A stretch of DNA of 64,000 nucleotides from Solea solea (taxonomy: Eukaryota > Chordata > Actinopteri > Pleuronectiformes > Soleidae). The notes under the pieces were generated by a model that was not told the DNA's origin, ran no database searches, and saw nothing but the letters and a program-made list of their open reading frames with translations. Positions 1 through 13,514 of this stretch are shown one piece after another (the stretch's first letter is position 1; the number at the start of each line of letters is the position of its first letter). Location of the stretch: positions 13,438,985-13,502,984 of the forward strand of contig NC_081146.1 of assembly GCF_958295425.1 (NCBI RefSeq), given 5' to 3'. The translations under genes and the position numbers were made by a program.

Positions 1-3000
1 ATAAATGTACTTTCTATTAAGTTTAATTAAGTTTAAAATACAGATGCAGATAGTTCTTCCTGTGGCAAAACATGTCAGCTGTGATTACTGTTCATTGCAG
101 GCATTCAGATTCACTGTCAAATCAGCTACTGTCTACTTGACCTTTTGACCACAGCATGGCCTTAAACTTTATGACTCAGCAGCTCTGACTGGTGATTGCA
201 GCCATGGGTTCACTGTATGAGATCAGCACTTGTAGAGAGGTTCGCTGTGGCCACAGGCTTCACAAAGGTGGGCTTATTTATGCAGCAGCAGCAGCTAAAG
301 GGATTATTTATTCAGTGGTGTGTGTGTGTGTGTACTTTCACCATGATGGTCTATTAAAAAAATACTTTACCTACGGGAAGATGCAGAAGTGAATATAGTT
401 TGTGCGGACTGTGCATACCACATTGTCGCTTTAGAATATTACTTTAGACCACTGTTCTGCATCATTGTTGCTGCTACTCAAGGCTGACTCCACTCACTGT
501 GTGTTTTATTTGCAGTTACCTACACATTGGCTCCAGAAAGAGACGGTTGCTGCAGACTCTTCCAATGCAGGCAAGTGCAAAGTGTCACTTTTACTTTCTC
601 CTCAGAGAGTTATTTCATGGCAGTCGGACAAGGTAACTCCCTTTTGGATGCAATCAAACACATCCTGTTTGTTCTCTATAGGGTTAATCTTTGGCATTAT
701 ATAAACAGTTATGCAGAAATGGAACCTGTTTACATCCACACTGTCCTGGGATCCGTACGACCCCCCCCCTATGCCACAAAAGTTGAAAAAAATATCAAAT
801 GATTTAAATTGGGATTATTGTGTTACATTCATTTCAATGTTTGGTAGATTAATCTAACCTAGTGGCCGTGTTATTAAAGATGGGGTTTCAGTTACAATAT
901 CTTTACTCAATCCAAGTTTTCAACATTCGACACTGCAACTAGATGCCTGATACATGAGGATTTGCGAACATCGCCTCTACACGCTTGCCTCCGCCTGCAG
1001 TGAAAAGGGTTTTAAAGATCATTTAAGCGAGGTGTAATGTTTAGCTTTTCACCCCATTGTCCCCTGTAAAGAATCACTGTGTCGCTGTCTCAGTGGCTAT
1101 GAATTATTCATTTATGGATCATAATCATCCCTCTTTTGGATGCAATTTTAATCACCATGCTATGAAGTCACAGCGTGAACAGGAGCGGCTGAAAGTTACA
1201 CTGGTCTATTTGTCAACCGTCAAAGACGTCTGTGAGAGTTAATGTCATTGTGTGGACGCGCAGGGGAGATGTGTGTGTACTGTGACGAGCGAACTCTAAT
1301 AACGCCAATAATACACTTCTGTTGTGACATTCATTGTAGTCACACAAGGTCTTTGTTATTCACACCACACATGTGTTTTTTTTTTTTTTTTTTAAAGGAA
1401 ATTGTGTTTGACATCAGATAATCTGACCAGACTTGTCGTTCTGTGATTGGCGAGCACTGAAAGAACCAATTTAGTTTACAAGGACCTCCTCGCTGTACCC
1501 CCACCACTTCATCTGGCTGATTGTGGCAATTAATGATGAAAACTCTTAACTGTCCTGATGCTGCACATGTTTGTTTGTTTTTTTTTTCCCTGGTCATTAT
1601 TGAATGTTGGTGCAATTATGGGATGTACTAACAATATCTTAAGGCTAACACAGTTCATTGTTCTATATGTACTTTGACCACAGCTCAGCATCCACCAATC
1701 ATTTTTAAATTCCCCTTTTCCTTGACATGAGCAATTGTGTTCTTTGATTGAATAAGCTTTAGAGCACTGTGTTTTTTTACTCCCATTTATCTAACACTTA
1801 TTATTATCATTATTATCATGAATAGGTGAACTACCCATTTAAAAGTGAATTATAATAAAATCTTATGCTTATTATTTAAACATTCTTTAGTCAAAAGTAA
1901 AAAAAAAGACAAATGTATTCAAGGTTAAGACGTTTATTTATATCGTGCAATTAAAACACCCATATCCCAACGTACTGTGCATGCTAAACATACAGTAGAG
2001 ATACAATAAAAATGCAACAAATAAAAGTGAATACAGAGCACAAAATAAAACTGTGTCAGAAATACAGTGTTGATGAATCTCGCACAATCCCATAACCCAA
2101 ACCCTGAAGCACAAAGCTTATTAACTATACTGATAACTATACTTATATAGTTATCTATCCATATATATATATATGTACATGTATGTATGTATATGTATGT
2201 ATGTATGTATATGTATGTATGTATGTATATATATACATATATAGATATATGGGCTTTTTCCACCTCATCAATTTAATGGACTATACGTGACAATTATTGA
2301 AAGTAATTTAAAGTCTTCCCTTTTCTGAATATTGTGAAATGCATGTTACTAAATTTGAATACCTTTTATGATCGCCATTCATCAGACTGTGATTCTCTGG
2401 CTTCACACACAAACTGGCATCAGATTAGTGTATTTAAATAAAAAAAATAAAAAAATACATATTACATTTAGTAGTTTCTTGAGAACCCAGTTCACATCTT
2501 TCTTTTTTGTGTCTATTTGATACCGGCTACCATCTGTGACTGTTACACTATAATCTTTTTCTTTATTTTGTAAAATTGTAAAATAAATGTTACATTTCTG
2601 GAAATAAAAAGTGTATGTTTAAGAATAGGTGTTAATTATATAGTTTTCAGCTCAAAACATGGGTCACAAACTCAGGAAATAGAGCCTGTTTGTATGCACC
2701 ACCGTACTTTACCCTGTTTTAACATTGTACTTCTAAGCTTAAAGCTCTGTTACCAGGGTGCACTCACAGATCCCAGAGGACCCCCGCTCTTATCTCTTTC
2801 CCTCACAGGATCCAATTTTCAGTCTTAGAGTCACAGTGGGTTACCAGGTTTTATTGGACAGAACCTGCAGAGCTCACTCTCAAATCTCAAATTGTATCAG
2901 GATTGGGTTTTTTTTGTGTGTGAAAGAGATCGTTTCAAAGTGTGCAATGTCCTTTTCTTTGTGGCTGTAGTTTTGAGGTCAGATGTGTGACACGTTTCCT

Positions 3001-3241
3001 TGTGTTTCTTGAAGGTGACATTTGTCACACCAAATTCCAACAACAGAATTCACAATCATTATCCTGACATTGAGACCACAATAAAAGAGTAATGCTTCAT
3101 TGAACTACTGACACCCTTCTTGTCTCTGTGTCTCCAAGCACTGCGGCCTCTCGAGGATATTCAGTATCAGTCCTGTGGACCTCCCTGCCAACGTTCATAT
3201 GCCAAAGACATTTTTTATTCATTCTCATCCTTCTTGTCCAG
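1..3241. other. Upstream/intronic DNA 5' of the first recognised DCDC2 exon
   Basis: No exon could be supported here. The exons for the first doublecortin domain and the linker start of DCDC2 are expected upstream, but I found no segment resembling that domain, so this is probably intron. Visible contents are an 18-base T run near 1376-1393, a mixed TA/ATGT tract at about 2157-2250, and an A/T-rich block at 1921-2060 with the A-rich look of a retroelement 3' part, which I could not assign to a family. Confidence 0.5.
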
Positions 3242-3318
3242 GCCAAGCCACTGCCACAGAATAGAGTCATTGCGTCGGCTCGATTCCTAAAGCCCATCAA
3301 GGAGCCATGTACAATATT
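3242..3318 (+). CDS. dcdc2: DCDC2 exon a (end of DCX1-DCX2 linker)
   Basis: The exon follows a pyrimidine-rich acceptor ending CCAG and ends before GTGAGT. It encodes AKPLPQNRVIASARFLKPIK followed by EPCTI, and leaves phase 2. The human counterpart has the very similar SARFRKPLQEPCTIF. Confidence 0.88.
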
Positions 3319-4533
3319 GTGAGTTCATGTTCCTCCATTTCATACCTTTTCCCACCTTTATTTCCTGAAGGTTATTTCAGGGTCACTTACATACACTGTG
3401 CATACACATTAAAGTGCCCCCCATCCTTGGTGGTTGTTGTTTCCTGAGGTCATAGAGCGAGGGGATGGAAAGCGTTTAACGTTATCTCTTGTTACTCTCT
3501 TCTCTTAGCGTGGTAGCAAATGGCGACGTGTTGAACCCAGCAGTGAGGCAGTTGATTCACCAGAGGATGCTGGGCCAGTTTGACAAAATATTGGAGATGA
3601 TCACAGAGAGGATGGGTCTCAAAGTACTGGGGGGTGTTCGAAGGTACCTGTTGATTTGTTTTCTCTCTATTAGGTGTTCTGTTCCGTTTTTGTCTATCTA
3701 TCTTCTTCTTCAAATTAAATCCAGAAGATTACACGACAGAGGCACCAGGTGTTTGTCTCTTATAGCAGATGATCTCTCTTGGTTCTAAAGCATTATTTTT
3801 TTTAACTCTAATTTAATTGTGTGTTTTAGTCTATACACCTACGAAGGCCAGCAGGTGACCGATGGGCATCAGCTGGAGAGTGGTCAGCTTTACGTGGCTG
3901 TGGGCAGAGAGAAGTTTAAGAAACTGTCCTACAGCGATCTCCTCTTCCCCAAACCAAGAGGCACACGGAGGGTCAACGGGTAAACACTGCACCACAGACC
4001 ATAGCATGTCAAAACACCGACATCTCGATAAGAACATGCAAGCTGATTGGTGATTTCATTAGTCTGATATTTGCTAATATGCTATCATAAAAAAAACGCC
4101 TGCCAATTAAAAATAATGCAATAATAAGGATTTATTTAGCTCTGATTAACTTATACCTTATGTTTCTATACATAATGTTAATATTCAAGGCATCTAATGT
4201 GACCAGAATAGCACGTTGTTTGTATGAAGAGTCTTCAGGAGGAGCTGTGGAAATTTAAAAAGGGAATACAAGGGAGAGTTGGTTCTTGGAGACAGTTTAG
4301 TTTGTGTTTATGTGTTTCACTGTGACAACTAATTACTCCTCCAGGGCTACTTCCTTCTTTCAAATCTCCTGAAAGCTGCATCCCTTAGCTCCAATATTAT
4401 TCTAATGACAAATGATTTGCACATGAGTGAAAGTGCATGCCTTTTATTTATTTATTTTACAATAATAGCAGACAAAAAAAAGGATGTTGGTGCTTACGGT
4501 TTATTAAGTGCAAGTTCATTCAACCACATCATA

Positions 4534-4564
<31 letters not shown>

Positions 4565-7500
4565 TTTGATGAATTGTGAAGTTGCACTGGGGTTAATTAC
4601 AAGACTGATCTCAAGTGCATGCGTTGATTCATCTATTTTTGTATGTTTATTCTATAGAATGAAAGCAAACTCTCTTCCACCAATCTACAGATTCTCCAAG
4701 CAAAATGGCAATGTAAGAACCACACGAAGGTCACAGCATTTATTTAGGATACGCTTAAAAAAATAATGTTTCAAATAATGTTTCCCCACAGCCTTATGGT
4801 GTTTTATTCAGTAGTTAGTGCACATGGTCACCACCCATATTTGCAATATATTATGGAGGAATATATAACAACCTTAACCTTGTTAACTGACTTGGTTATG
4901 AGCTCTGAGTGGCTCTAGATTTAACCTTTATTTATCCAGAAAATATCTGTTGAGATTAATAATCTGTTGTCCAAAGACGTCCTGGCCAGGTGCAGTAATG
5001 GGTGTTTAAAAAAAAGAAGTGGAAACACATGAGTAGAGGAAAAATACAGTACAGTAGTAAACAATGGCTTGTTTTATAGAACAGTTGGCATAGACATGTT
5101 TTCTGTATCATTTAGTTAATTTGTATATAATAATAATAAGTCTCAGCTAAGTTAAATGAATCATTTTTGAAACACCCATGTGTCACTGTCATTTCTCCAC
5201 CCCTAGCCAGTTTAAAATCCAAAAGAAAAAGTAAATGTTGTAAACACTAACCCAAAACTGCAGAATGCAAGAGGTTTTCTATCAACTGACTGGAATTACG
5301 CTTGTTCCAGGGTAAGTCCACAGTGCCATCCAGTGATAGTGGAGGTGGAGACTCTAAGGCCTCGCTTCAAGGTCACACCAGGAACAGCAAGGAACAACAC
5401 TTGTCCTCCATCGTCAGAGAAATCTCTCAGGCCAGGCTGATGTCTCTCAGGAAGAAGAGGAGCGGACAAAGCATGACACTCACCATCTCGGACAATGGTA
5501 ACATAGATTATGATTTTCTTTTTAAAAATAATGACATTTTAGGTTGAACGATAATAATAATAATACTATTTCTGCCAGATTTTCTCCTTTTTTGATGTCA
5601 GTAAAACTAAAACACAACATAATTATGTGCCACAGTATATTATTAATAATACTATTATGATCAGTCATAACAATTGTCACGGATTTTGACAATTTATTTT
5701 ACAAAGGAGCGTGTGTGTGTGTGTGTCTTTAGGACCGTTTCCGGCAAAAACAGACTAAAAACCTGGCGAGGCAGAACCTCATTTCTGAGAATCTGTTTAA
5801 ATTTAGGGCTAAATCATTTGAATTGTGCTCAGGTTTAAGGTTAGGCATTAACTGGTTAATGTGTGTGGAAGTCAGTGAGAGTCCTTGAAAGGATAACTGC
5901 ACGGATCTGTGTGTCTGTGTGTGTGTGTGTGTGTGTGCACGTGGCCGTACATGAGTTATTGCATGTTCTAATGCAATCCAGAAGATGAGCGCATGATATT
6001 TCCTATAATACATGACAATATAATGACAATGACATATGCTGTATTAATTGCTACCTGGTCTTAGAACATGTATCTGCATGTCCGAACGGTCTTCGCTCAT
6101 AAATAATTCCTCACAAACAGGACTATATTAGCTACAATATTATTTTAAAAAAAATAACAAAGACAAACAATGCATGGGTATGACATAATGCACGGTCTAT
6201 GAACATTTATGTAACCAAGTGCACTCTTAAATGCCCACACAGTGGCACTGTTGCTCTACCCACGTTATAGCAAGACTTATTGAAAGTAGGTCTAGGATGA
6301 TGACATTACCCACTATTACAAGAAATGCATTACGTCATCCTCTGGGCTTTTGCTCCTGTTGTTGTTGTATCCTGCAGAAAACTTTAAACCGCTTGAAACT
6401 TTTGTGCTTATTTGTGACGAGCGCTCCTCCCATGTTTGTGGTATTTTGTTGCTCTTGGGCCTGGCACATATTTTACATAAATGGCACATGTGTCGTCTCC
6501 TATTGTCATGGAAATGAGAGAGAAAGAATTTTCTAAGTCTTACAAAGGAGAACGGATTGTAGATCCTTTGCAGACTCCCGCTGACCTTATAGTAACTCAT
6601 GCTGCTGCTGCCGTTAAAGCCACGTTACGTCATTGTGTGGCTCATGATCGATGTCGCCTGTTTCCTCCTCTGGCAGCAGAGTTGACAGAAGCCTGAAGGA
6701 GCGTGGAGAATTGTGTCTGTGGCTCAGACGAGCTGGCATTTTGCGTCAAAAAGAGAATAATTGTATTATTTGCCTTGCATTTTAAAATCAGCATTTGAAA
6801 TCCGTAATGTCACCCTCAAAATCGCATGTGCATTAGACTCTGGCATATCGTATTATGGGCACAGAGAAACGCTGCATTATTGGTCCCCTTGGGTGACATT
6901 GACCAAAGATTAAATTAACAGACAGACAGCATGGGAAACAAGATCGGGCGTTAGACACAATTGTTTGAAAGGCTTAGAGAGCATATCACATTCTCATGCA
7001 CCCTCCACCGTGTGACCTATAAAGTATTTTTGTATGAATGCTGTCATGTTAACAAGAGTATTCTGGTCTGGTTGTTGTACTTTGTCTGTCTCGAGGCATG
7101 ATGGAGCCGGTCTGTCTCTGTCCATGGTACTGAACAGACTGTAACTGGAAGCCTGGAAGATTTTGTACATTTTAGCAAACAGCGTTTGATTGTCTTACCA
7201 CAAATACATTCATTATATACCCATTAGCTGTCAGGGAACAGGTAGTATAGTGTCTTGTTTGTCCAGTTTAGCTTCTCAGTGAGAAGTCAGCGTTCGCATC
7301 GCCTCTGTTTAGCGATTTGCAGCAGTGCAACAGGGTTTGTGGTGTTATTGTCTCCTTGGGGAAATCCTGCCCTGTCTGGGTGCGAGGTAAACACACCTCG
7401 TTCTGCTGCCAAAAGGAACGCGGCCAGAAAAGTTGGCCGACTGGCAGAGTCTGTGGAAAAACACACAATATGAAACCCATACGTCTCTGCTGGGAAATTT

Positions 7501-10500
7501 AAATGAAGACAAAGATTATTCAAAAGGCGTCGTGCTTTTGTAAATGTATTTGTAAGAGAGAGAAAAAGATGGGGGAGGAGGAGGGGTAAAAAAAAGAAGA
7601 TGTTTAAAGAGATATGAGAGGGTGAGAGAAGGAGAAAAAAAATGAGACGGACGAATGTAACTTGAGATTTCACCCTCTGTTCTGTGCTGACTCTGTTGTG
7701 ACAGGGAGGTTAGATTTTTTTGGTGCGTGTCTGCGCGCGTGTGTCGCCATGCCAATCCCCATTATTCACTGTCTATCAGCTGCTGGGATGACTACAGCAG
7801 TTTCTGCCCTGTGTATTGTAAAGTCTCCGACTCTTCCACTTCATTAGAGTGAACACAGTGGTTACTGACAGCAAAGATGGGGCTAAGCAGTGTGACAGGT
7901 CATGCAGCAAAGGGCATGGAATTCATTTGAACTTACTACAATAAATACATTTGGCCTGACCTTACCTTAGAACATTGGTTGTCTCTTGACTCTTACCAAT
8001 GTTGTGTTTTCCGTTAAAGAAAAAAAGAAAAATAAATCAATGTTCAGTTTGTGTTGCTTACCTGAAAATATAAACAAGATGTTTATTATAGTGCTCTTTT
8101 TCCACAGGGGCCTTTCTGTTTCAGTTTACTTTAATGCAGCCCTTAAGCAACGGGGAATGGCAGAAGAGAAGAGGAAAAGACAGGGAAAGGAAGAAATGAC
8201 AGATGAGGGTTTGGGCAGAGATAAAGCAAAGAGAAGTAATGATAAAAGAGAAGGTTAAAGAAGAGGGAATGAAAGGTTGAGGCGATGAAGGGAGAAGAAC
8301 ATGATGAAGGAGCAGCAGAGGATGGGAAAAAAGGGAGCACAGGTGGAATCAAAAGGTGACTATAATGAATAAGCTTGACTTGGTGAATCACGGATGTTGG
8401 GTATAAAGAACAGGCACCGAGCTTTATTGTAGAGGGAGAGATGGATGGGGTTTGGATAATTGCCTTTCATTTGGATAATCTCGCCATTTAGAGTAATCAA
8501 AGCAGAATTTTACTTGCCTCTGCCCCTTGCTGGGGCCAAATTGCTGCTCTGAAAATCAACAAAAGTGCCTCATACATCAAGAAGGACGGACAGACGGACA
8601 GAAAGGTATGGATAAGAGCCCAGAGAGCGAGAAGGTAATAAGAGGGGGTTGGGGGTCTGCTGACAGAGAGGTGACTGCTGATTATCTTGGCCCTTACATG
8701 TCTTGTGTTTGTCTGTGCTTGCATTAATGTAGAGGCACAATATCACCGGCTTTGTGTGTCCTTTCCTCAAAATAAGCAAGTTTTCTTGTCGTATAAGATA
8801 AGATAAGAATTCCACCATTAGCTACGGTATTGACAAAGTATGCCATAAAGGAGCTGCTGTTAAAGACACAATTGTTTATGTGTTATGTGTTTATGCACTC
8901 CTTACAAAGCCATCAGGCTGAAACCCAGTGACACAACATGGTCTATAAAACTGTAGTACCTCTAGTAGAGTGAAGTTTAGTATTTAAACCTTAGGGTTGT
9001 CTCAAATTTACCTCAAAAACTTTCTCTTGAACTGTGCTGTAGCAGGAGCCGCTGCACTTCAAATCCACATGGATCCACATTATGCTTTTTTTTGTAGTCA
9101 TTGAGGGATTTTGATTTGGAATCAGGATTTTTTTTGATTCCATTCCATTTTTTGAAAACATCTTGTTTTACTACCGCAGTGTTTTCAAAAAGTTCCAGTT
9201 CTCAATTCTACTGCTCAACAAAAAAAGCTTCCCGCCTCCGCCCGCCCGCCCGCTCCTGCACTGACCCAAGGACAACCATGCGGAAGCATATTGAATAGCA
9301 AAAAGAAGTCCATCTAAATGTCTATGGGAAATGAGCCTATTTCTCACTTGATTTACAACTTCAGTTAACATTGTCCTGAGGAGTAAACGGCATCAGTCAC
9401 AAGGTTCTGCTCTTCAATCAATCAGACGTGATGTCAGTTCCCATTTAGTGGTAAATAGACGATAGAGCATAGGACGTGTGAGGGGACACCTGTGTGATTG
9501 ATAGGTGGTATAGTCCAATGAGCATCTGGTTGCAGGTGAATTTCCGGTCGAAAAACCTTAACATGGTTCCGGCCAAATTCTGGAGACTTCAGGAAGTGGC
9601 TTCTGATTCTTGAGAATTTTTTTTTAAATGGAATCACTTAAAGTAATATTATATGTTGAAATGAAACATTGTGTGTAGTGTGTTCCTCGCACTCTCGTGT
9701 GTGTGTGTGTGCGTTTTTACACTTGCAGAGGCAGATCAACCATAAGTTTTGATACTGCTTTGGGGAATTAACCTTGTTAGCATATGTTTCTATAATGCCT
9801 GTCACCATGAAGCTGGGTTCAAACAGCCATGGGAGACAGGAGACATGCACACAAAGGGACCGTGTGTCTTAAACTGTGTGACTCTGTCAAAAAAAAAAAA
9901 GAGCCGAAGCAGCAAAGGATGAGTTATAGCATATTTAAAAGGAAGTTCTTAGAAAGTGTGCTTTATGTCTGTGCCTGTGTGTGTGTGTGTGTGTGTATTT
10001 GTGTGCCACATTTCAAGCAACGTGACCTTCTTTCGCTCTCCTTCTTTCACTCTTCCTCTCCTTTCATCTTGCCATTTTCACCACGGCAGGTTCTCCATGA
10101 CCCTTTGATGCAGGATTACCGGATTAAAGAGCAGGGCGGCTGTGCTAATCTGTCGCGTTAATCTGTTAACGAGTGTTTCAGCTGTGACGCGCAGCAAAGC
10201 GCGCCATGTCATATAAAATATAATGTTCAGGTTAAGTGTGACACTGTCAGTGACGACATTCCCTCAACGTCTGTCACTTCTCATCTCGTCTACTTTGCAC
10301 AGTTATTTATTTTTTTTGGGGGGGGGGGGGGGGGAGTTGAGGTTGAGCTTGTCAGACGTGCGGGCGAGAGAGTGATGGGAGCGTAGGCAGCTGCAGGGTT
10401 TACATCAGCCTATAAGACACCAAAACATGTGACATGGCAAGAGTAAATGCCTTCATTTATTGGTGATACAAGTGATAAAGAACAACGTCTTTGTGTTGTT

Positions 10501-13480
10501 AACACATTAAAACTTAATCCTTGACCTTTAATAATAATGAGCATCCTGTCTGACTGTGACATTATTCGGTAGAACTTTCCCGTGGTACCATGTCAAAGTC
10601 GCTTTGGCACATGACTGCACATAACGGGCATTTTATAAAGTAGCTGTTCACTTTATGTGAGGTACTTTTGTGCAGATACATTGTTAAAACAAACCTTAAT
10701 TTGAAAAACACTAGAATTTAATGAATTTAAACCAGATGCCTGCATGGATCTGCTTTGCAGTGCCTTCAGAAAAAAAAAAAAACGCTTGTTATGTTATGGT
10801 ATGTTCGTAGCAAGTGAGCACATGTTTATTTACTCCTACAGATGGGTCTGATTCTTTTTATATACCCTCATGTATAAACCTGGATTACATGAGCGTATGC
10901 CGTGTGTATACGTATGAGAGCGAGACGGGAACAGATGAACAGCCAAACTGTCCAGTCATCCGATTTTAACCAGCCCGACTGCCCTGCTCTGCGCAACATT
11001 GCCATAAACTTAATAAACTCAATGCCACATGTGCCTCTCATGGTCATGGTAGCTGACCATACAGTCATTAAATGTTTTAACAGGACCCTGGTCAGAGACT
11101 GAAGCATGATTGCTGAGTGGCAACATTTCATAATTACCATTCAGAATTACTGCCCATGTTGTTTTACACTCTACCATAACTCAGGCATGTGCTGACTGGG
11201 CTAAATCAGACTCTTTATACCTAAGCAATATACCACCCTTTATGGTGATATGCAGTGAGTGTTGTGTAGAGTGATTTAGATACATTAAGTAGTGTGTCAA
11301 GGATTTAGTGTTTATTTAACACTACAGCACTATTCCACTGGAAGTCAATTTGCCTCGCGGTGGCCGTGTCACTTGCGCTTTGCTCTATCGGCATAAATAC
11401 TCTGTTTATTAAAGCGGTGATTTGTGTTTGTGCAGGACTGCATCATCTCTGCTTCTGAGAGAATTAAGATTCTGCTGTTGTGCAGAAAAAAAAAAAAACA
11501 ACAACGACGCATTGACCATGACGTCCAAAGCATTTCCAGGAACTTGACTTTCCAGCGCTTGTAAGGCAGATGTCAGCCTGCCAGAGGTTTGAATGCCCGA
11601 GTGTCTCATGATAGACACTGACCACAAAAGGGATGTCTTTGTGTAGTTCCGGCTTTGATAATAGAGGCTTGATTTTCTTCAGCGTTCCTGTGGTTTCAGG
11701 AAAATACAATGGCAAAACAACCTACTGTGATTAACCCACCGTGTTCAGTGATCAATAGACTCAAATGCCTACAGATGCAATTCTTGTACAATTCTAGTAC
11801 GATAATCTCCTCACTAATGTGGTAACCTGGGTCTCAACAGTAGGCTTTTTTTTTCAATTCCATAGTCTTTCCAACATACACACTGTTTGACATTAATTAA
11901 TTGATTCATTCATTCATTTTCCTGGATACTTACTCCAACCTGAACTACTACTAATAACCCTGAACCTAACCTTAACTTAACCCCAACCTCATCCTAACCA
12001 TTCAACATGTCTTCACCTTAAAACATAATTATTTACATTATTAACATTGTTAGGTCCCCACAGTAATACCTGGAACACACACACACAGCTTTGTGCAGTT
12101 ATTCTACAATGGAATTGACATCCATTAATTTGGACAGCCTTAAAAAAAAAAATTGTCCTTAACCTGACTAACCAGTTAATTCCTAGCTCCAACCTTAACC
12201 GAATAATTAAACCAAACTTAACCAGTTCCTCATAATTTAGGTATTTTTTTTGCATTAGGGACTAGGTTTAGATCTCCATGAGAACTCTTGGTCCTGACAA
12301 GGTCAGTGTTTATACCAGAAAAGGTCCTAAAAAGGCAACAAATACAAGACACACACACACACACACACAGATATGTCGGGATAAAAAACAGGTTTCTCCA
12401 GCTCAGTGACTTCACTGCTATTAAAAGTGCCATACATCTCCAGTGACACTCTGCATGGCTCAAATTGCTCCTGCTCAATTGCCATGAAAAAAAAAAAATA
12501 TATAATCTTGAACTTCTGTGCTACAGATTTCCCGTTGAGTTAAGAACGTGATTGCGCTGTATGGCTTTTTCACATTAAATGCTTCCTGGAGGCACAGAGA
12601 GGCTTTTCAACATGACATCAGACCTCACATTTCTTTCTCATGCACAGCTGCCCAACTCAGAACCAAACATAGTTGTTTGCATAATATTCTTTTGCAGAAA
12701 GATACATTAGTATATCGAGTAAACAACATGGGTGATTGACTTTGTTCCTGCACACGATGCATGAGCCAACTCACTTTTAGAATCAACAGCGGTGTTACAA
12801 CTTTAACAAAAGTTAAAAAGAAAAGATACAGATTGCAGAAGACCTATATTTATGCTGTCAAGCCATAAAAATACCTTAAAATGACCAAATATCCTACACG
12901 GAGGCTGTGTGTGTGTCCATAATGCGACTGTAAATCTGTTTACACAGTCACATTGTTGGACTTGTCATCCTTAATCAAGTCCCCATAACATAAATTGCTA
13001 CATTGTGAGGTGAATACATGTTTTAGAGTTAGGCTGAGGTCAGTGTTAGGTCAAGGTTAGGGTCAGGGTTACGATTAGGTCAGTAGTTAGGGTCCGGGTT
13101 AGAGTTAGTCTCCAGGAAATGAATGTAAGTCAATGCAATGTCCTCTGAAGTCATGGAAACCAGTGTGTGTGCTTGTGTGTATGTGTGTAAAGAGCAATAT
13201 TCTGTTTGTTGTTTTTTTGGAGGAGTGGGAGGTTGTTGTAGTAATGTACTACCTGCGATCACTTAATCTTCAGTGGTGTTTTATTACATTTCTGTGGCAC
13301 ACCAGTCATTTATAACGTTGCCTTTCATAAGAGTGGCAGTGGGAGCCATTTATGTGACTAATTACACCTGCTTACAGTTGCATCCTTATTTTACCTCTCA
13401 CTGATGGATGAGACGTAGCGTTGCCTCTAAAATGTGGCTATGTGTGCCGCTGTTTGTGAGCTTATGTGAAAGAAGGAATA

Positions 13481-13514
<34 letters not shown>

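Larger units (their letters stand above)
3319..5310 (+). other. Short introns of DCDC2 between exons a and e
   Basis: The introns are 3319-3508, 3644-3829, 3980-4657 and 4713-5310. Apart from splice signals I see only a (TA)n tract at 4530-4556 and A/T-rich unique sequence. Confidence 0.75.

Noticed and set aside
611..637. AG/GT-bounded 27-base segment with YFMAVGQG-like text, faintly like the end of a doublecortin domain
   Set aside because: Too short, and no phase or neighbouring exon supports it; chance resemblance is likely.
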